Part shown: piece by piece, positions 33,758 to 44,975 of the stretch
How the letters are laid out: every line of letters begins with the position of its first letter
How positions within the stretch are numbered: the first letter of the stretch is position 1
Source: Gigaspora margarita
Lineage: Eukaryota; Glomeromycota; Glomeromycetes; Diversisporales; Gigasporaceae
Length of the DNA stretch: 64,000 nt
Assembly: GCA_009809945.1 (NCBI GenBank)
Contig: WTPW01000152.1
Coordinates: forward strand, 276,988 to 340,987
Direction: 5' to 3'
Position numbers and translations under genes: made by a program
The notes under the pieces: generated by a model
What the model saw: only the letters and a program-made list of their open reading frames with translations
Databases searched by the model: none
Told to the model about the DNA's origin: nothing

Positions 33758-33829
33758 TATATTTGAGTTTGTTTGAATATTTATAATATAATTTCCAAAG
33801 ATTGGTTTCTAAATAGTATATTTTATGTA

Positions 33830-34430
33830 ATGTTATAATAGTAATTTTTAAATAGTGTTGGGCACCTTGAATGATGTAGGCATCTTTTCCTTTTATACTT
33901 TTCAGAGCTATGTTCCTTTATTTGTATTGTGATAGTGGTCGATTATTTGATTGTTAATATTGTTGATTCTGCAATTGTTGGGCTAACAGTTGTATATCAA
34001 TTTCTTCAAAGTTATTTATTGGTGTAGTGAATGGTGCTTGGTTTTCTATTGGTACTTGAGCATGTTATTTGTAAGCTTGCTTCCTTTTTCTAATTTTTTT
34101 AATATAGATTCCTAATATTATGGCTATTGTAAATAATAAAGTTGCTATTGTTTCTAATATTTTTATTGCTAATGTATTATTGTTGTTTGTAGCTTCTATA
34201 GATTGTGTAGCAAGTATTGTAATTTTGGCATTAGTCTTTGTGCTTGTATTTGGAGCTTCTATTGTAGATGTTAGTATTGCAGATATTGGTATTATTGTTA
34301 GTAATATGACTATTATGTCTGCTCTGATTATGGTTTAATTTCTTTGTTGTTCTGAGGCTAAAATTACTAATAGTATAAAAGTTATTATTTGTATTACTAA
34401 GGCTATTTTAATATTAATCATTGAGAATTT
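33830..34430 (-). pseudogene. Small type I membrane protein gene, decayed
   Basis: From an ATG at about 34421 the minus strand reads a signal-peptide-like MINIKIALVIQIITFILLVI ending LASEQQRN. A Thr/Asn-rich ectodomain follows (IEAPNTSTKTNAKITILATQ), then one membrane segment (ILETIATLLFTIAIILGIYI) and a basic stop-transfer KKIRKRKQAYK. A Gln-rich tail (FEEIDIQLLAQQLQNQQY) runs to near 33850. Three or four in-frame TAA codons all sit where CAA (Gln) would fit. The architecture repeats in 32300-33460, so this looks like a local gene family on one strand. Topology would place the Gln-rich tail in the cytosol. No known family is recognised. Confidence 0.5.
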
Positions 34431-34511
34431 TGTTAGCGAAGTTGGATGCCTTTCTTTGTACTATTACTGTATTTGTATTTCTAGAATTATTAGTATTTGT
34501 ATTGTTTAATG

Positions 34512-34720
34512 TAGTGTTTTGAACCATTCAACTGGAGCTGATCTGAGTAGACTTACAGGTATTCCTAGCCAATCACTGATGTTTGTTTACATCAGGTAAA
34601 ATAGGATTGACACATCCTATTTCACCCAATGTAAACAAACATTAGCGATTGGCTGGGAATACCTGAAAGTCTACTCGGATTAGTCCCAGTTGAACTTTCA
34701 GTTGATGGTTCAAAACACTA
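34512..34720. mobile_element. hAT-like snap-back element, TAGTGTT ends
   Basis: 209 bp. Ends TAGTGTTTTGAACCAT and the inverted TAGTGTTTTGAACCAT. Flanks GTTTAATG (34504-34511) and GTTTAAAG (34721-34728) match at 7 of 8 bases. Most of the arms pair (for example TACAGGTATTCCTAGCCAAT with ATTGGCTGGGAATACCTGAA). Confidence 0.78.
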
Positions 34721-34728
34721 GTTTAAAG

Positions 34729-35820
34729 AATAGATGTGGGTATGATGTAGGGTGAAAGTGGTTGGTTTATGGAGTGTTACTTTTTAGTTGGGCACTTGCT
34801 TTTTCTAAGAATAATTCTTAAGTTGATTATTGTAAGGTGTGGAATAATATAGTATGTAGTTTATAGGTATCAAGTATGTAAGTTTTTAGGATATGTGGGG
34901 TCCGTAGGTTCAAATAGTTGTATTTATAGGTTTGAAAATATTAGATTATATAGTAGATTTGTAAGTTTTTAGGTCTGTAGGTATCTTTGTTATAGGTAGT
35001 TCAATATTATTAGTTAGGCGCTTTCTTCTAATTCTTTTGCTTTTAATTCTTTTATATGTTTTATCGATTTATTTAGTTAATACTTTGGTTTCAATATAGT
35101 TCTTTCTTTGAGGTAGCTATTCTCAAAGTTAGTTCACAAGAGTGCATGCTAGTTCACTTTTGTTTGTTTGTTGAAACTTTAGTCCAGAAGTTATATAGTT
35201 AAATACACTTATTAACAGTTTATCGATAAAAAATAGTTTATATGTAATAAATATAATTTACTTTATTTATAATATTTAATGTACAATAGATAATACAGTT
35301 GAATAATAATAATATATAAGAATATACTCTATATGGTTTAATATCATTTAAGATATATGTTGGTGCTAATATTCAAGGTTCTAATATCGGTAATAGTTTT
35401 GGTATAAATTTTTAATACAGTAATATAATTAATGATTTTGTAAAATAATTGAGTATTGAATTTTTCAAAAATATAAGATTATGTCAAATTATTTTGAAAT
35501 GTCACAAGAATAACTACATGTAAAAAAGGTCAGGTTTAAATATATTGTTTTTTGAATGATTAAATACATCACATTCTTTTCTAAATTTTTCTATTTATTT
35601 TATTATGTTATTAAAATAATAAAATAGTTTTCATATTTACATGTTATTGTTAATACATTATTCCAATTTCTGTACTAGCCAGATTTGGTAGTGAGATTTG
35701 ATTATTGATTTCTGATGTTCAGTTTCTTCATAGTTTAATTTGCACGATTTTGGAAGATGATTTTCTAGTAATTTTGTGTGATATCTTGTACATACAATTT
35801 GATACATTAGCCAGTAGTAG
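34729..35820. other. AT-rich non-coding stretch
   Basis: No supported gene. An 81-codon open stretch at 35658-35903 (minus) has no recognisable feature and overlaps a repeat that recurs at 36655. Confidence 0.5.
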
Positions 35821-36793
35821 TAATACCCTAGCCCTACCCATTTATTAACAGGCTTAATCTCCAAGCCCTTACTCTTACTATAGGGCCCCAAAATTGATAC
35901 CATACCTGGCCCTTAAAGCCTGCAGGTACCCATGGGTACCTAAGGCTTAATAAAAAAAAAAAGATAAAAAAATTATTAAGCCCATTTAATGCATAATCTG
36001 CTGTATACCATAAGTATATAAGTTATAGTATAAAATGTAAAAAAATGTTTTTACACTATTTTATTTAACATTTTTACTTTATTTAACATTTTCACTTTAT
36101 TCACTGTTTTTATTTTATTTGATATTCAACAATGGTTTTACAAATTTTTGAAGTTATAAAAAAAACCTTTTATGCTTTTTTTTCACATTTATTACAATTT
36201 CAAAATTGATCAACAATATTTAATAACCAAATTAAATATACACATAGAAATAAAATTAAAGAAAAATTAAAGAGCCAACCTATTTATATTGTATATATAG
36301 GATTATTATAAAAAAAGATTTCAATATAAGTTTTAATTGGTGGTAGAGTTCTGCAATTCGATTTGATTCAATTTGATTCGAACAAATATTTGATCTAAAA
36401 TCAAATTCAAATACAGAATTTCAAATCAAATCAAATTCAAATTGACAAAATATTTGATTTGATTCAAAAATATTTAATAAAAATTACAAATAAATTTGAT
36501 TTGATTTGATTTGATTTGATCATATCAAATTCAAATCAAGAGCTTATTCAATTTGATCAAATTCAAATATGCCTAATATTCGATTTGATTTGACTTTGAG
36601 GAACTCTAATTAGTGAATAGTCATGTGCATGTATAATAGGCTACTCTACAGGTATATGGGCCATGTAGTACTAGTACCCAAGCCCTACTCATATAATAAA
36701 GGGCCTGTGATTCTTAGTCCTACTCTGCCCCAGGGCTTGTAATTTGATGCCAAAGCCTGGCCCTAGTAGTACTACCCTTAGGGTACCCATGGG
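35820..36793. repeat. Pair of diverged direct repeats rich in GGGCCC, CCCTAGCCC and GGTACCCATGGGTA
   Basis: 35820-35950 and 36655-36793 (continuing at 39825) share CCAAGCCCT(T/A)CT, AGGGCC, TGATxCCAxxCCTGGCCCT and GGTACCCATGGGTA in the same order. They look like two copies of one unclassified repeat. A MITE (36346-36606) lies between them. Confidence 0.5.
36346..36606. mobile_element. TA-type MITE, GGGTTCC family, copy 4 (diverged)
   Basis: 261 bp, flanked by TA (36344-36345, 36607-36608). Ends GAGTTCTGCAATTCG and TTTGAGGAACTC. The inside is built of the same AAATCAAA/TTTGATTTG words but with more differences than copies 1-3, so it is older or a sister subfamily. Confidence 0.72.
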
Positions 36794-38105
36794 CAGTGTT
36801 TAAAATTGGCTTGCACAAGATGCACATGTGCAAGTACTTTTTTTTTTGTGCATTAAAATCTAGATAAGTAAATGCACATGTGTGCATTTAAAATTAATTT
36901 AAATGACTGCACAAAAAAATAATGTGCAACAAGAATTAAAATTTTTATGTACAAAAATAATATGCAACAAGGATCTAAAATTTTAATGTACAAAAAATAA
37001 TCAGAAATCATATTTTAATTTTTTTTAGGAAGCTTTAATATAATCAATAAAATATCAGTTATTATTTTGTCATACAAATCAGATAACTTTATTAGTACCA
37101 TTTTTCATTTTTTATACCTATAAATATAACCAAAAAAATATTGTAATTTTTTTATAGTAAAGCAAAAAAAATGCTATATTAATAAAATATCAACTGATTT
37201 ACATAAAATTTTAGAGTAGATGTATTCTGTTCTCCTGAACAACTTGTTTTATTGCATAAAAATTGATTTGCTTAGTATTATTTTGACTTTCATATATAGC
37301 AATGATCAATAATTTTATATAAAGATTCTTAAAATTTATTATAAAAAATTTTTATATAAAGACATTGATTGCTACTATATATAAAAGGCAAAACAATACT
37401 AAGCAAATCAATTTTTATGCATATAAAAAGTTGTTCAATAGAAGAAATACATTTATTTTAAAATTTTTATATAAATCAATTGAAATTTTATTAATACAAT
37501 TTTTATTTTATATTTTTACAAAAAAATTAGCTATATTCATAGATAAGTAAAATAAAAAACAATGCTAATAAAAATTTATCTAATTTACATAAAAATTTTA
37601 TAGTAGGGATATTCTGTTCTTCTGAATAGCATTTATTATTGCATAGAAAATATGATTGTAAAAAAGTAATTTATTATTAAAATAGGCAGCAAATTTTGAA
37701 ACAATAGTGATTATAATATAATTGTAACCATGTAAAAGTATTTTAATATAAATAAACAGTATCATATTTTGGTATGATTATATAGAGTTTGTGACTATAT
37801 GGGAGATTATATAGGAGGACAACTTTATATATATTAATTTAGATGATAGTTTAACCTCTTGTTCTGCACAAATTTAGTTAATAAGTTAGTCTCTTTTAGT
37901 AAACAATAACCAATAAATATAATGATAATTTGCAAATTGAAGATTTTACTGCATTTACTTACTTAATAATTTTTTTAATATACATATGTGCAAGTAAATA
38001 TTTTTTATATGCACTCATGTGCAATCAATTAATTGTTTGTGCAACTAAAACCTGTATATTAGTTGCATTTGTGCAAGTAATTTTAAATTTGAATTTTAAA
38101 CACTG
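36794..38105. mobile_element. hAT-like non-autonomous element with CAGTGTTTAAAATT ends
   Basis: 1,312 bp. Ends CAGTGTTTAAAATTGG and the inverted CAGTGTTTAAAATTC fit the hAT form. Target duplication CCCATGGG at 36786-36793; its right copy is CCCATGG (38106-38112) completed by G at 39825, because a second element landed inside it. Subterminal GTGCA(A/C)GTGT-like words (GCACATGTGCAAGTA on the left, TTTGTGCAAGTAATT on the right) lie at both ends. The middle contains a long inverted pair (near 37250-37285 and 37389-37425). No coding capacity. Confidence 0.82.
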
Positions 38106-38112
38106 CCCATGG

Positions 38113-39816
38113 TAGTGTTCCTATGAACCTAAACTGAACTGAACTTAGGTCAAGTTCAGGTTCAGGTTCAGGTTCAGTATTGAACCTGAACCTGAACATT
38201 TTTTAAAACATGTTCAAGTTCAGGTTCAGTATTGAACTTTTAGAGCAGGTTCAGGTTCAGTTCAGGTTCAGTTCATAAGTTCATGAACATGTTCAGGTTC
38301 AGTCTAGTGTTCATATGAATTAGTTATTCTAGGTTTGGGTCCGGGTTTGGTCTGGTCCAGACCAGACTCAAACTCTAAATTCTATTATTTAAAACTTTAT
38401 ATTAAACTCAAACTCAATCATAGTTTGGTCGGGCTGGTTAAATTTTGCAAACTAGTTTGAGTCTAAATAAAAATATATGTATTTTTTGATACTAAACAAG
38501 TTTACTTAGAGTGAGAAGTATAAATCAGTTAGTAAAATTTAGAGAATCATAGCATTTTGTATAATTTTAATAATAAAATTATTAAAAATCGTATTTTGCA
38601 TGAAATTTTACTAATTGATCATAACTTCTTGCACTAAGTAAACTTGTTCAGCACCAAAAAATGCATTGAAATGGCATATTTTACTTTAACTTTCTTAAAA
38701 TTTGAAGAAAGAATGCTTAATTTTAGAAATTTTCATCAAAAATTCAAAATTAAGCATCTTTTCTTCAAATTTTAAGAAAAGCGAAATATAATATACCTAT
38801 ATGATGTATTTATTGGTGCTGAACAAGTTTATTTAGTGCAAGAAATTAGGATAAATTAGTAAAATTTAGAGAATCATAGAATTTTGTATAATTTTATTAA
38901 TAAAATTATACAAATTTCTGATTCCTTAAATTTTACTAATTGATCATAATTTCTTGCACTAAGTAAACTTGTTCAGCACCAATAGCTACATCAAATCAGT
39001 ATATTTTATTTTACTTTGCTTAAAATTTGAAGAAAAGATGCTTAATTTTGGAAATTTTCATCAAAAATTTAAACTTAAGCATCTTTGACGCAAATTTTAA
39101 GAAAAATAAAATAAATAGACCGATATAATGTATTTTTAATGCTATACAAGTTTACTTAGAGCAAGAAGTTATGATCAATTAGTAAAATTTAGAGTAACAT
39201 AGAAATTTGTATAATTTTATTAATACAATTATACGAATTTCTATTATTCTCTAAATTTTACTAATTGATCATAACTTCTTGCTCTAAATAAACTTGTTTA
39301 ACGCCAAAAAATACATCATATTGGTATATTTTATTTTATTTTCCTTAAAATTTGCGTCAAATATGCTTAATTTTGAATTTTTAATAAAAACTTCTAAAAT
39401 TAAGCACTTTTCTTCATATTTTAAGAAAAGTAAAATAAACTATGCCGATTTGATGTATTTTTTGGTGCTAAACAAGTTTACTTAGTGCAAGAAGTTATGA
39501 TCAATTAGTAAAATTTCATGTAGAACAATATTTTTAATAATTTTATTAATAAAATTATACAAAATGCTATGATTTTACTAATTGATACAAACTTTGTGAT
39601 TTAGGTAAAAATGTGCATATATTATGAACCTGAACATGTTCATGAACCTTGAACTGAACCTGAACTGAACTTTTTTTAAGTTCAGGTTCAGGCTCATGTT
39701 CAATAATTTTAAGTTCAGGTTCAGTTCAGTATTGAACTTTTAGAGCAGGTTCAGGTTCAGGTTCATTGAACTTGAACCTGAACCTCTATTGAACCAAACT
39801 GAACTTCAGAACTCTA
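38113..39816. mobile_element. hAT-like element with GGTTCA arrays and a palindromic tandem core
   Basis: 1,704 bp, ends TAGTGTTCCTATGAACC and the inverted TAGAGTTCTGAAGTTCAG, flanked by identical GCCCATGG (38105-38112 and 39817-39824). Inside both ends are arrays of GGTTCA/TGAACC (38140-38310 and 39630-39790). The core (about 38490-39600) is three or more units of about 320 bp, each unit a palindrome around ATTTTATTAATAAAATTAT-like centres, joined by CTTGTTCAGCACC. No protein coding is seen. Confidence 0.85.
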
Positions 39817-39910
39817 GCCCATGGGTAGCCCTGGTCCATGCAAAGGCTTACTGTCTGCATGCATGATTATAACTATTTTGATTATCAAACTGGCCATTTG
39901 ATTAGTAAAT

Positions 39911-40390
39911 GTTGGGGATGATGCTGAAATCAGATGACGCTGAAATCCATGTGATCTTCATATCATCAGATTTTCGAAAATTTCTGAAAATCGTGTAAAC
40001 AATCGATCTACACTACATCGAATACTATAACCAGATGGTATGCCTATATGCATTTTTGATATCTATATATAAAAGAACTTCTAACTGTATCAAAAGGCGA
40101 CCCTAACCCTAACCCTAACAATGAGGCAAAAAGCATCTATAAAAAAAATTTACCTCATGTTTAGGGTTAGGGTCACCATTTTGATACAGTTAGAAGGTCT
40201 TTTATATATAAATATCAAGATGAGATTTATGCAATATTGAATTGACCCCACTCTAACCAACCCCATTTGATGGTTTTGATTACGTAGTGTAGATCGATTG
40301 TTTATACAATTTTTGAAAATTTTAGGAAATCCCGATGATATAGCGATCATATGGATTTCAGCATCATCCGATTTCAGCAGCATCCCTGAC
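39911..40390. mobile_element. Snap-back element with GGGATG ends and a telomere-like loop
   Basis: 480 bp. Left GTTGGGGATGATGCTGAAAT and, inverted, right GTCAGGGATGCTGCTGAAAT pair, as do most of the arms (CAATCGATCTACACTAC on both). Flanked by AGTAAAT (39904-39910, 40391-40397). Near the centre the arms contain CCCTAACCCTAACCCTAAC and TTAGGGTTAGGG. No coding capacity; the 77-codon stretch at 40150-40383 is arm sequence. Confidence 0.72.
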
Positions 40391-40643
40391 AGTAAATAGT
40401 AACACAGATCAAATTTTGGGTACTATATGTAATAAAAAAATTATTCGTTAATAAAATAAAATTTTTTTATTATACTATAATTTTATTTTTAAATTTTATG
40501 CTTCAAACTTACATCAGTTCCCAATTTCTAGTATTATAACATTGGTGCTAATATTACTTATATTTATATTAATGTTAGTACTAATGTTGGTATCAATATT
40601 ACTGATATTCATATTAACATTAGTACTAATGTTTATATTAATA

Positions 40644-40820
40644 CCATATTCCTCTGAACATAAGCACCTTTTTTTTTACTATAGGGGTGCTTATTTTCGG
40701 GTATAATTGCAACTAATAATTTGAATGATTTATATTATATAAGGGGTGCTTATTTTCTGGTATATATGAATTGTAAGGGGGTGCTTATTTTTGGGGGTAC
40801 TTATTTTCAGAGGAATACGG
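40644..40820. mobile_element. TA-type MITE, CCGTAT family, copy 4 (in satellite)
   Basis: 177 bp, flanked by TA (40642-40643, 40821-40822). Left CCATATTCCTCTGAACATAA and, inverted, right CCGTATTCCTCTGAAAATAA. Inside, GGGGTGCTTATTTTCxGG occurs three times, so the terminal motif has been duplicated inside the element. Confidence 0.75.
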
Positions 40821-40911
40821 TATTAATTTTAACTTTACTAACATTCACAGTAACATTAGTACTAACGTAGGTACTAGCACTAATATTACTGATATTCATA
40901 TTAATGTTAGT

Positions 40912-41821
40912 TAGTGTTCCTATAAACTGGTTCAATGAACATGTTCAAAGCTACAAATAAAGAAGAAAGCATATAATCGCAAAGATAAAAATACTTATAT
41001 CTTATGATCTACTATGCCAAATTTAATGTTTTAACCACCATTTTGATTGCAAGATACTTCTCTACAACCTTTATTAGGCATTGAAAAAAGGTTTACTTAG
41101 TAAAGAAAAATGTTTTAGTTGAAAACTCCAAATTTAAAAATTTTACTATCATAATAAAATTTTTGAATTCCAACTAAAAATTTTTCTTAAAACCTCACCT
41201 TAACACAAAAAAAAAAATAATAATAAAATTTTCTTTACTAAGTAAACCTTTTTTCAATGCCTAATAAAGATTGTAGAGTAGTATCTTGCAATTAAAATAG
41301 TGTTAAAATGTTAAAATTGGCCCAGTAGATCATGAGATATAAGTATTTTTATATTCGCAATTATATGCTTTCTTCTTCTTTCTTCTTTATTTATAATATA
41401 AATAAAGAAGAAAGCATATAATCACGAAGATAAAAATACTTATCTCACAATCTACTGGGCCGATTTTAACATTTTAACCACCATTTTGATTGAAGATACT
41501 CCTCTACAATCTTTATTAGGCATTGAAAAAGGTTTACTCAGTAAAGAAAAATTTTTTGGTTGGCATTCAAAAATTTTATTATGATAGTAAAATTTTTGAA
41601 TTTAGAGTTTTCAACTAAAACATTTTTCTTTACTAAGTAAACCTTTTTTCAATGTCTAATAAAGGTTGTAGAGGAGTATCTTGCAATCAAAATAGTGGTT
41701 AAAATGTTAAATTTGGCCTAGTAGATTATGAGATATAAGTATTTTTATCTTTGCGATTATATGCTTTCTTTTTTATTTGTAGCTTTGAACATGTTCATTA
41801 AACTGGTTCATAGGAACACTA
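40912..41821. mobile_element. hAT-like foldback element, TAGTGTTCC ends (in satellite)
   Basis: 910 bp, flanked by identical ATGTTAGT (40904-40911, 41822-41829). Left TAGTGTTCCTATAAACTGG and, inverted, right TAGTGTTCCTATGAACCAG. The left and right halves (about 450 bp each) are inverted copies, and each half is itself made of two inverted copies of a unit with TTGATTGCAAGATACT...TTTACT(T/C)AGTAAAG. A small ATTTATAATATAAAT-like turn lies at about 41390. No coding capacity. Confidence 0.85.
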
Positions 41822-42465
41822 ATGTTAGTACTAATATTAGTATGTGCTACAGTAATATTACTGACATTCATATTAACATTAGTACTAATATTGGTACTAA
41901 TATCATATTAATGTTAGTACTAATGTTGGTACTAATATTACTGACATTCATATTAACATTAGTACTAATGTAGGTACTAATATTACTGATATTCATATTA
42001 ACGTTAGTACTAATAACATTGGTACTAATATTACAGACATTTATATTAATATTAGTACTAATGTTGGTACTAATATTACTGACTTTATATTAATGTTAGT
42101 ACTATTATTGGTACTAATATTACTAACATTCATATTATCATATTAATGTTAGTACTAATGTTGGTACTTATAGTACTAATATGTTAGTGCTAACATTAGT
42201 ATTAATATTAATATTACTAACATTTATATTAACTTTAGTACTAACGTTAGTACTAATATTACTGACATTCATATTAATGTTAGTACTAACATTGGTACTA
42301 ATATTACTGACATTTATATTAACATTAGTACTAATGTTGGTACTAATAGACATTCATATTAATGTTAGTACTAACATTGGTACTAACATTCATATTAACA
42401 TTAGTACTAACATTGGTACTAATAGACATTCATATTAACGTTAGTACTAATGTTGGTACTAATTA

Positions 42466-42746
42466 GGGTTCCTCAAATTTAAATCAAATCAAATTTGGGT
42501 CAATTTGAATTTGATCAAATCAAATTGACCCTGATTTGAATTTGATTTGATTCAAATATTTGGATTTGAATTTGATTTGAATTTGAATTTTTAATAGTAA
42601 TTTTCAAATCAAATCAAATATTTGTCAAATCAAATCAAATTTGGCCAGATTTGAATTTGATCAAATCAAATATAGTCAAATTTGAATTTGAATTTGATCA
42701 AATATTTGATTCAAATATTTGAAGTTCAAATCAAATTGTGGAACCC
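42466..42746. mobile_element. TA-type MITE, GGGTTCC family, copy 3 (opposite orientation, in satellite)
   Basis: 281 bp, flanked by TA (42464-42465, 42747-42748). Ends GGGTTCCTCAAATTT and AATTGTGGAACCC. It is the reverse complement of copies 1 and 2 and is very similar to them. Confidence 0.85.
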
Positions 42747-42828
42747 TAGTACTAATATTACTGATATTCATATTAACATTAGTTCTAATATTAGATTAAT
42801 ATTACTGTCATTCATATTAATATTAGTA

Positions 42829-43245
42829 CAGTGTGTGATACCTAAAGACTAAAATAATTTCAAAAATTAATAGCTCATGAAACAGAAAAGATATAAAAAA
42901 AAGAAAGCTGCTAAATTGTAGCCAAGCTAATTTGCTACAACTTAGCAGCTTTATTTTAAAAATAATTATTATATATTATTGATTTATATCACTTTAAATA
43001 TGTACAATTTTTATATGATATGTTAAAAAATCACCAAAAATAGGACAAGTCACATGTTTTGGTCTTTGTTTATTGGCTAATTTTTAAAAAATTTGTTAAT
43101 TAATAAAATTTTAGCCACTAAAAAAAAATTTTTAACCAATCAAAATATAAGGAATCAATAAAACATCAAAATTCATTATGAATTTTTTTAAAATGGGACA
43201 AATTTGTCATGAATTAGCATTTTAGTCTTTAGATGTCTTGAACTG
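42829..43245. mobile_element. TA-type MITE with CAGTG...AAAGACTAAAAT ends (in satellite)
   Basis: 417 bp, flanked by TA (42827-42828, 43246-43247). Left CAGTGTGTGATACCTAAAGA / CTAAAAT and, inverted, right CAGTTCAAGACATCTAAAGA / CTAAAAT. A hairpin AAGCTGCTAAxTTGTAGC...GCTACAACTTAGCAGCTT sits at 42905-42952. Confidence 0.75.
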
Positions 43246-43365
43246 TACTAATGTTGGTACTAACATTGGTATTAATATTACTGACATTCATATTAATGTT
43301 AGTACTAATGTTGTTACTAATATTACTGTCATTCATATTAACGTTAGTACTAACGTTGTACTATT

Positions 43366-43517
43366 TAGTGTTTCGGGCGAAACCCGAATTTGCTGATCAT
43401 TTGCAGATCAAATTGGGCGAAACTAATTTCGGAGGGTTTCGGACCTATAGGGGCGAAATTAAAATTCCTCTGGGCGAAATATTTCGGATTTGGAAAATAA
43501 TTTCGCCCGAAACACTA
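43366..43517. mobile_element. 152-bp hAT-like MITE, TAGTGTTTCGGGCGAAA ends (in satellite)
   Basis: Flanked by identical GTACTATT (43358-43365, 43518-43525). Left TAGTGTTTCGGGCGAAA and right TTTCGCCCGAAACACTA are exact inverted copies. The inside repeats the word GGGCGAAA(T/C) four more times. It is much richer in G+C and CpG than its surroundings, which suggests recent arrival. Confidence 0.85.
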
Positions 43518-43981
43518 GTACTATTATTACTGACATTCATATTAACGTTAATACTAATATTGGTACTAATATTACTGATATTCATATTAACGTTAGTACC
43601 AACGTTGGTACTAATAGTACTGATATTCATATTTACATTAGCATTAATGTTGGTACTAATATTACTGACATTTATATTAACGTTAGTACTAACATTGGTA
43701 CTAATATTACTGACATTCATATTAATATTAGTACTAACGTTGGTACTAATATTACTGACATTCATAATAATTTTAGTACTAACGTTGGTAATAATATTAC
43801 TGATATTTATATTAACGTTAGTACAGTACTAACTAATATTACTGACATTTATATTAACATTAGTACTAACTAATATTACTGACATTCATATTAACGTTAG
43901 TACTAACTAATATTACTGACATTCATATTAACGTTAGTACTAACTAATATTACTGACATTCATATTAACGTTAGTACTAAC

Positions 43982-44507
43982 NNNNNNNNNNNNNNNNNNN
44001 NNNNNNNNNNNNNNNNNNNNNNNNNNNNNNNNNNNNNNNNNNNNNNNNNNNNNNNNNNNNNNNNNNNNNNNNNNNNNNNNNNNNNNNNNNNNNNNNNNNN
44101 NNNNNNNNNNNNNNNNNNNNNNNNNNNNNNNNNNNNNNNNNNNNNNNNNNNNNNNNNNNNNNNNNNNNNNNNNNNNNNNNNNNNNNNNNNNNNNNNNNNN
44201 NNNNNNNNNNNNNNNNNNNNNNNNNNNNNNNNNNNNNNNNNNNNNNNNNNNNNNNNNNNNNNNNNNNNNNNNNNNNNNNNNNNNNNNNNNNNNNNNNNNN
44301 NNNNNNNNNNNNNNNNNNNNNNNNNNNNNNNNNNNNNNNNNNNNNNNNNNNNNNNNNNNNNNNNNNNNNNNNNNNNNNNNNNNNNNNNNNNNNNNNNNNN
44401 NNNNNNNNNNNNNNNNNNNNNNNNNNNNNNNNNNNNNNNNNNNNNNNNNNNNNNNNNNNNNNNNNNNNNNNNNNNNNNNNNNNNNNNNNNNNNNNNNNNN
44501 NNNNNNN
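43982..44507. other. Assembly gap (526 N) in the satellite
   Basis: Unresolved bases inside the 45-bp array. The true array length is unknown, as the gap size may be nominal. Confidence 0.95.
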
Positions 44508-44756
44508 ACTAATATTACTGACATTCATATTAACGTTAGTACTAACATTGGTATGTACTAATATTAACTGACATTCATATTAACGTTAGTACTAACATTG
44601 GTATGTACTAATATTAACTGACATTCATATTAACGTTAGTACTAACATTGGTATGTACTAATATTAACTGACATTCATATTAACGTTAGTACTAACGTTG
44701 GTACTAATATTACTAACATTCATATTAACATTAGTACTAACGTTAGTACTAATACT

Positions 44757-44975
44757 AGGTTAATGCACAGCATTGTGTGTCCGAAGGCAATAACAACTAA
44801 GATCTAATTTTATTTTTTTGATGCGACATAAATCAAAACAATATGATGCATCAAAAGGTAACTATTATGCACATGCGAACAGACACCTAAATACAGTAGT
44901 TACATTTTTGATAATACTATTATTGATAATCAAAAATGTAACTTTTGTATCATCTTACGTAAACATATACAATGA
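44757..44975. mobile_element. Insertion in the satellite, type unclear
   Basis: About 219 bp of non-satellite sequence interrupts the array. It contains GATGCATCAAAAGGTAACTA and GCACATGCGAAC, which resemble, inverted, words at 49420-49465. No clear TIR or target duplication was found. Confidence 0.4.
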
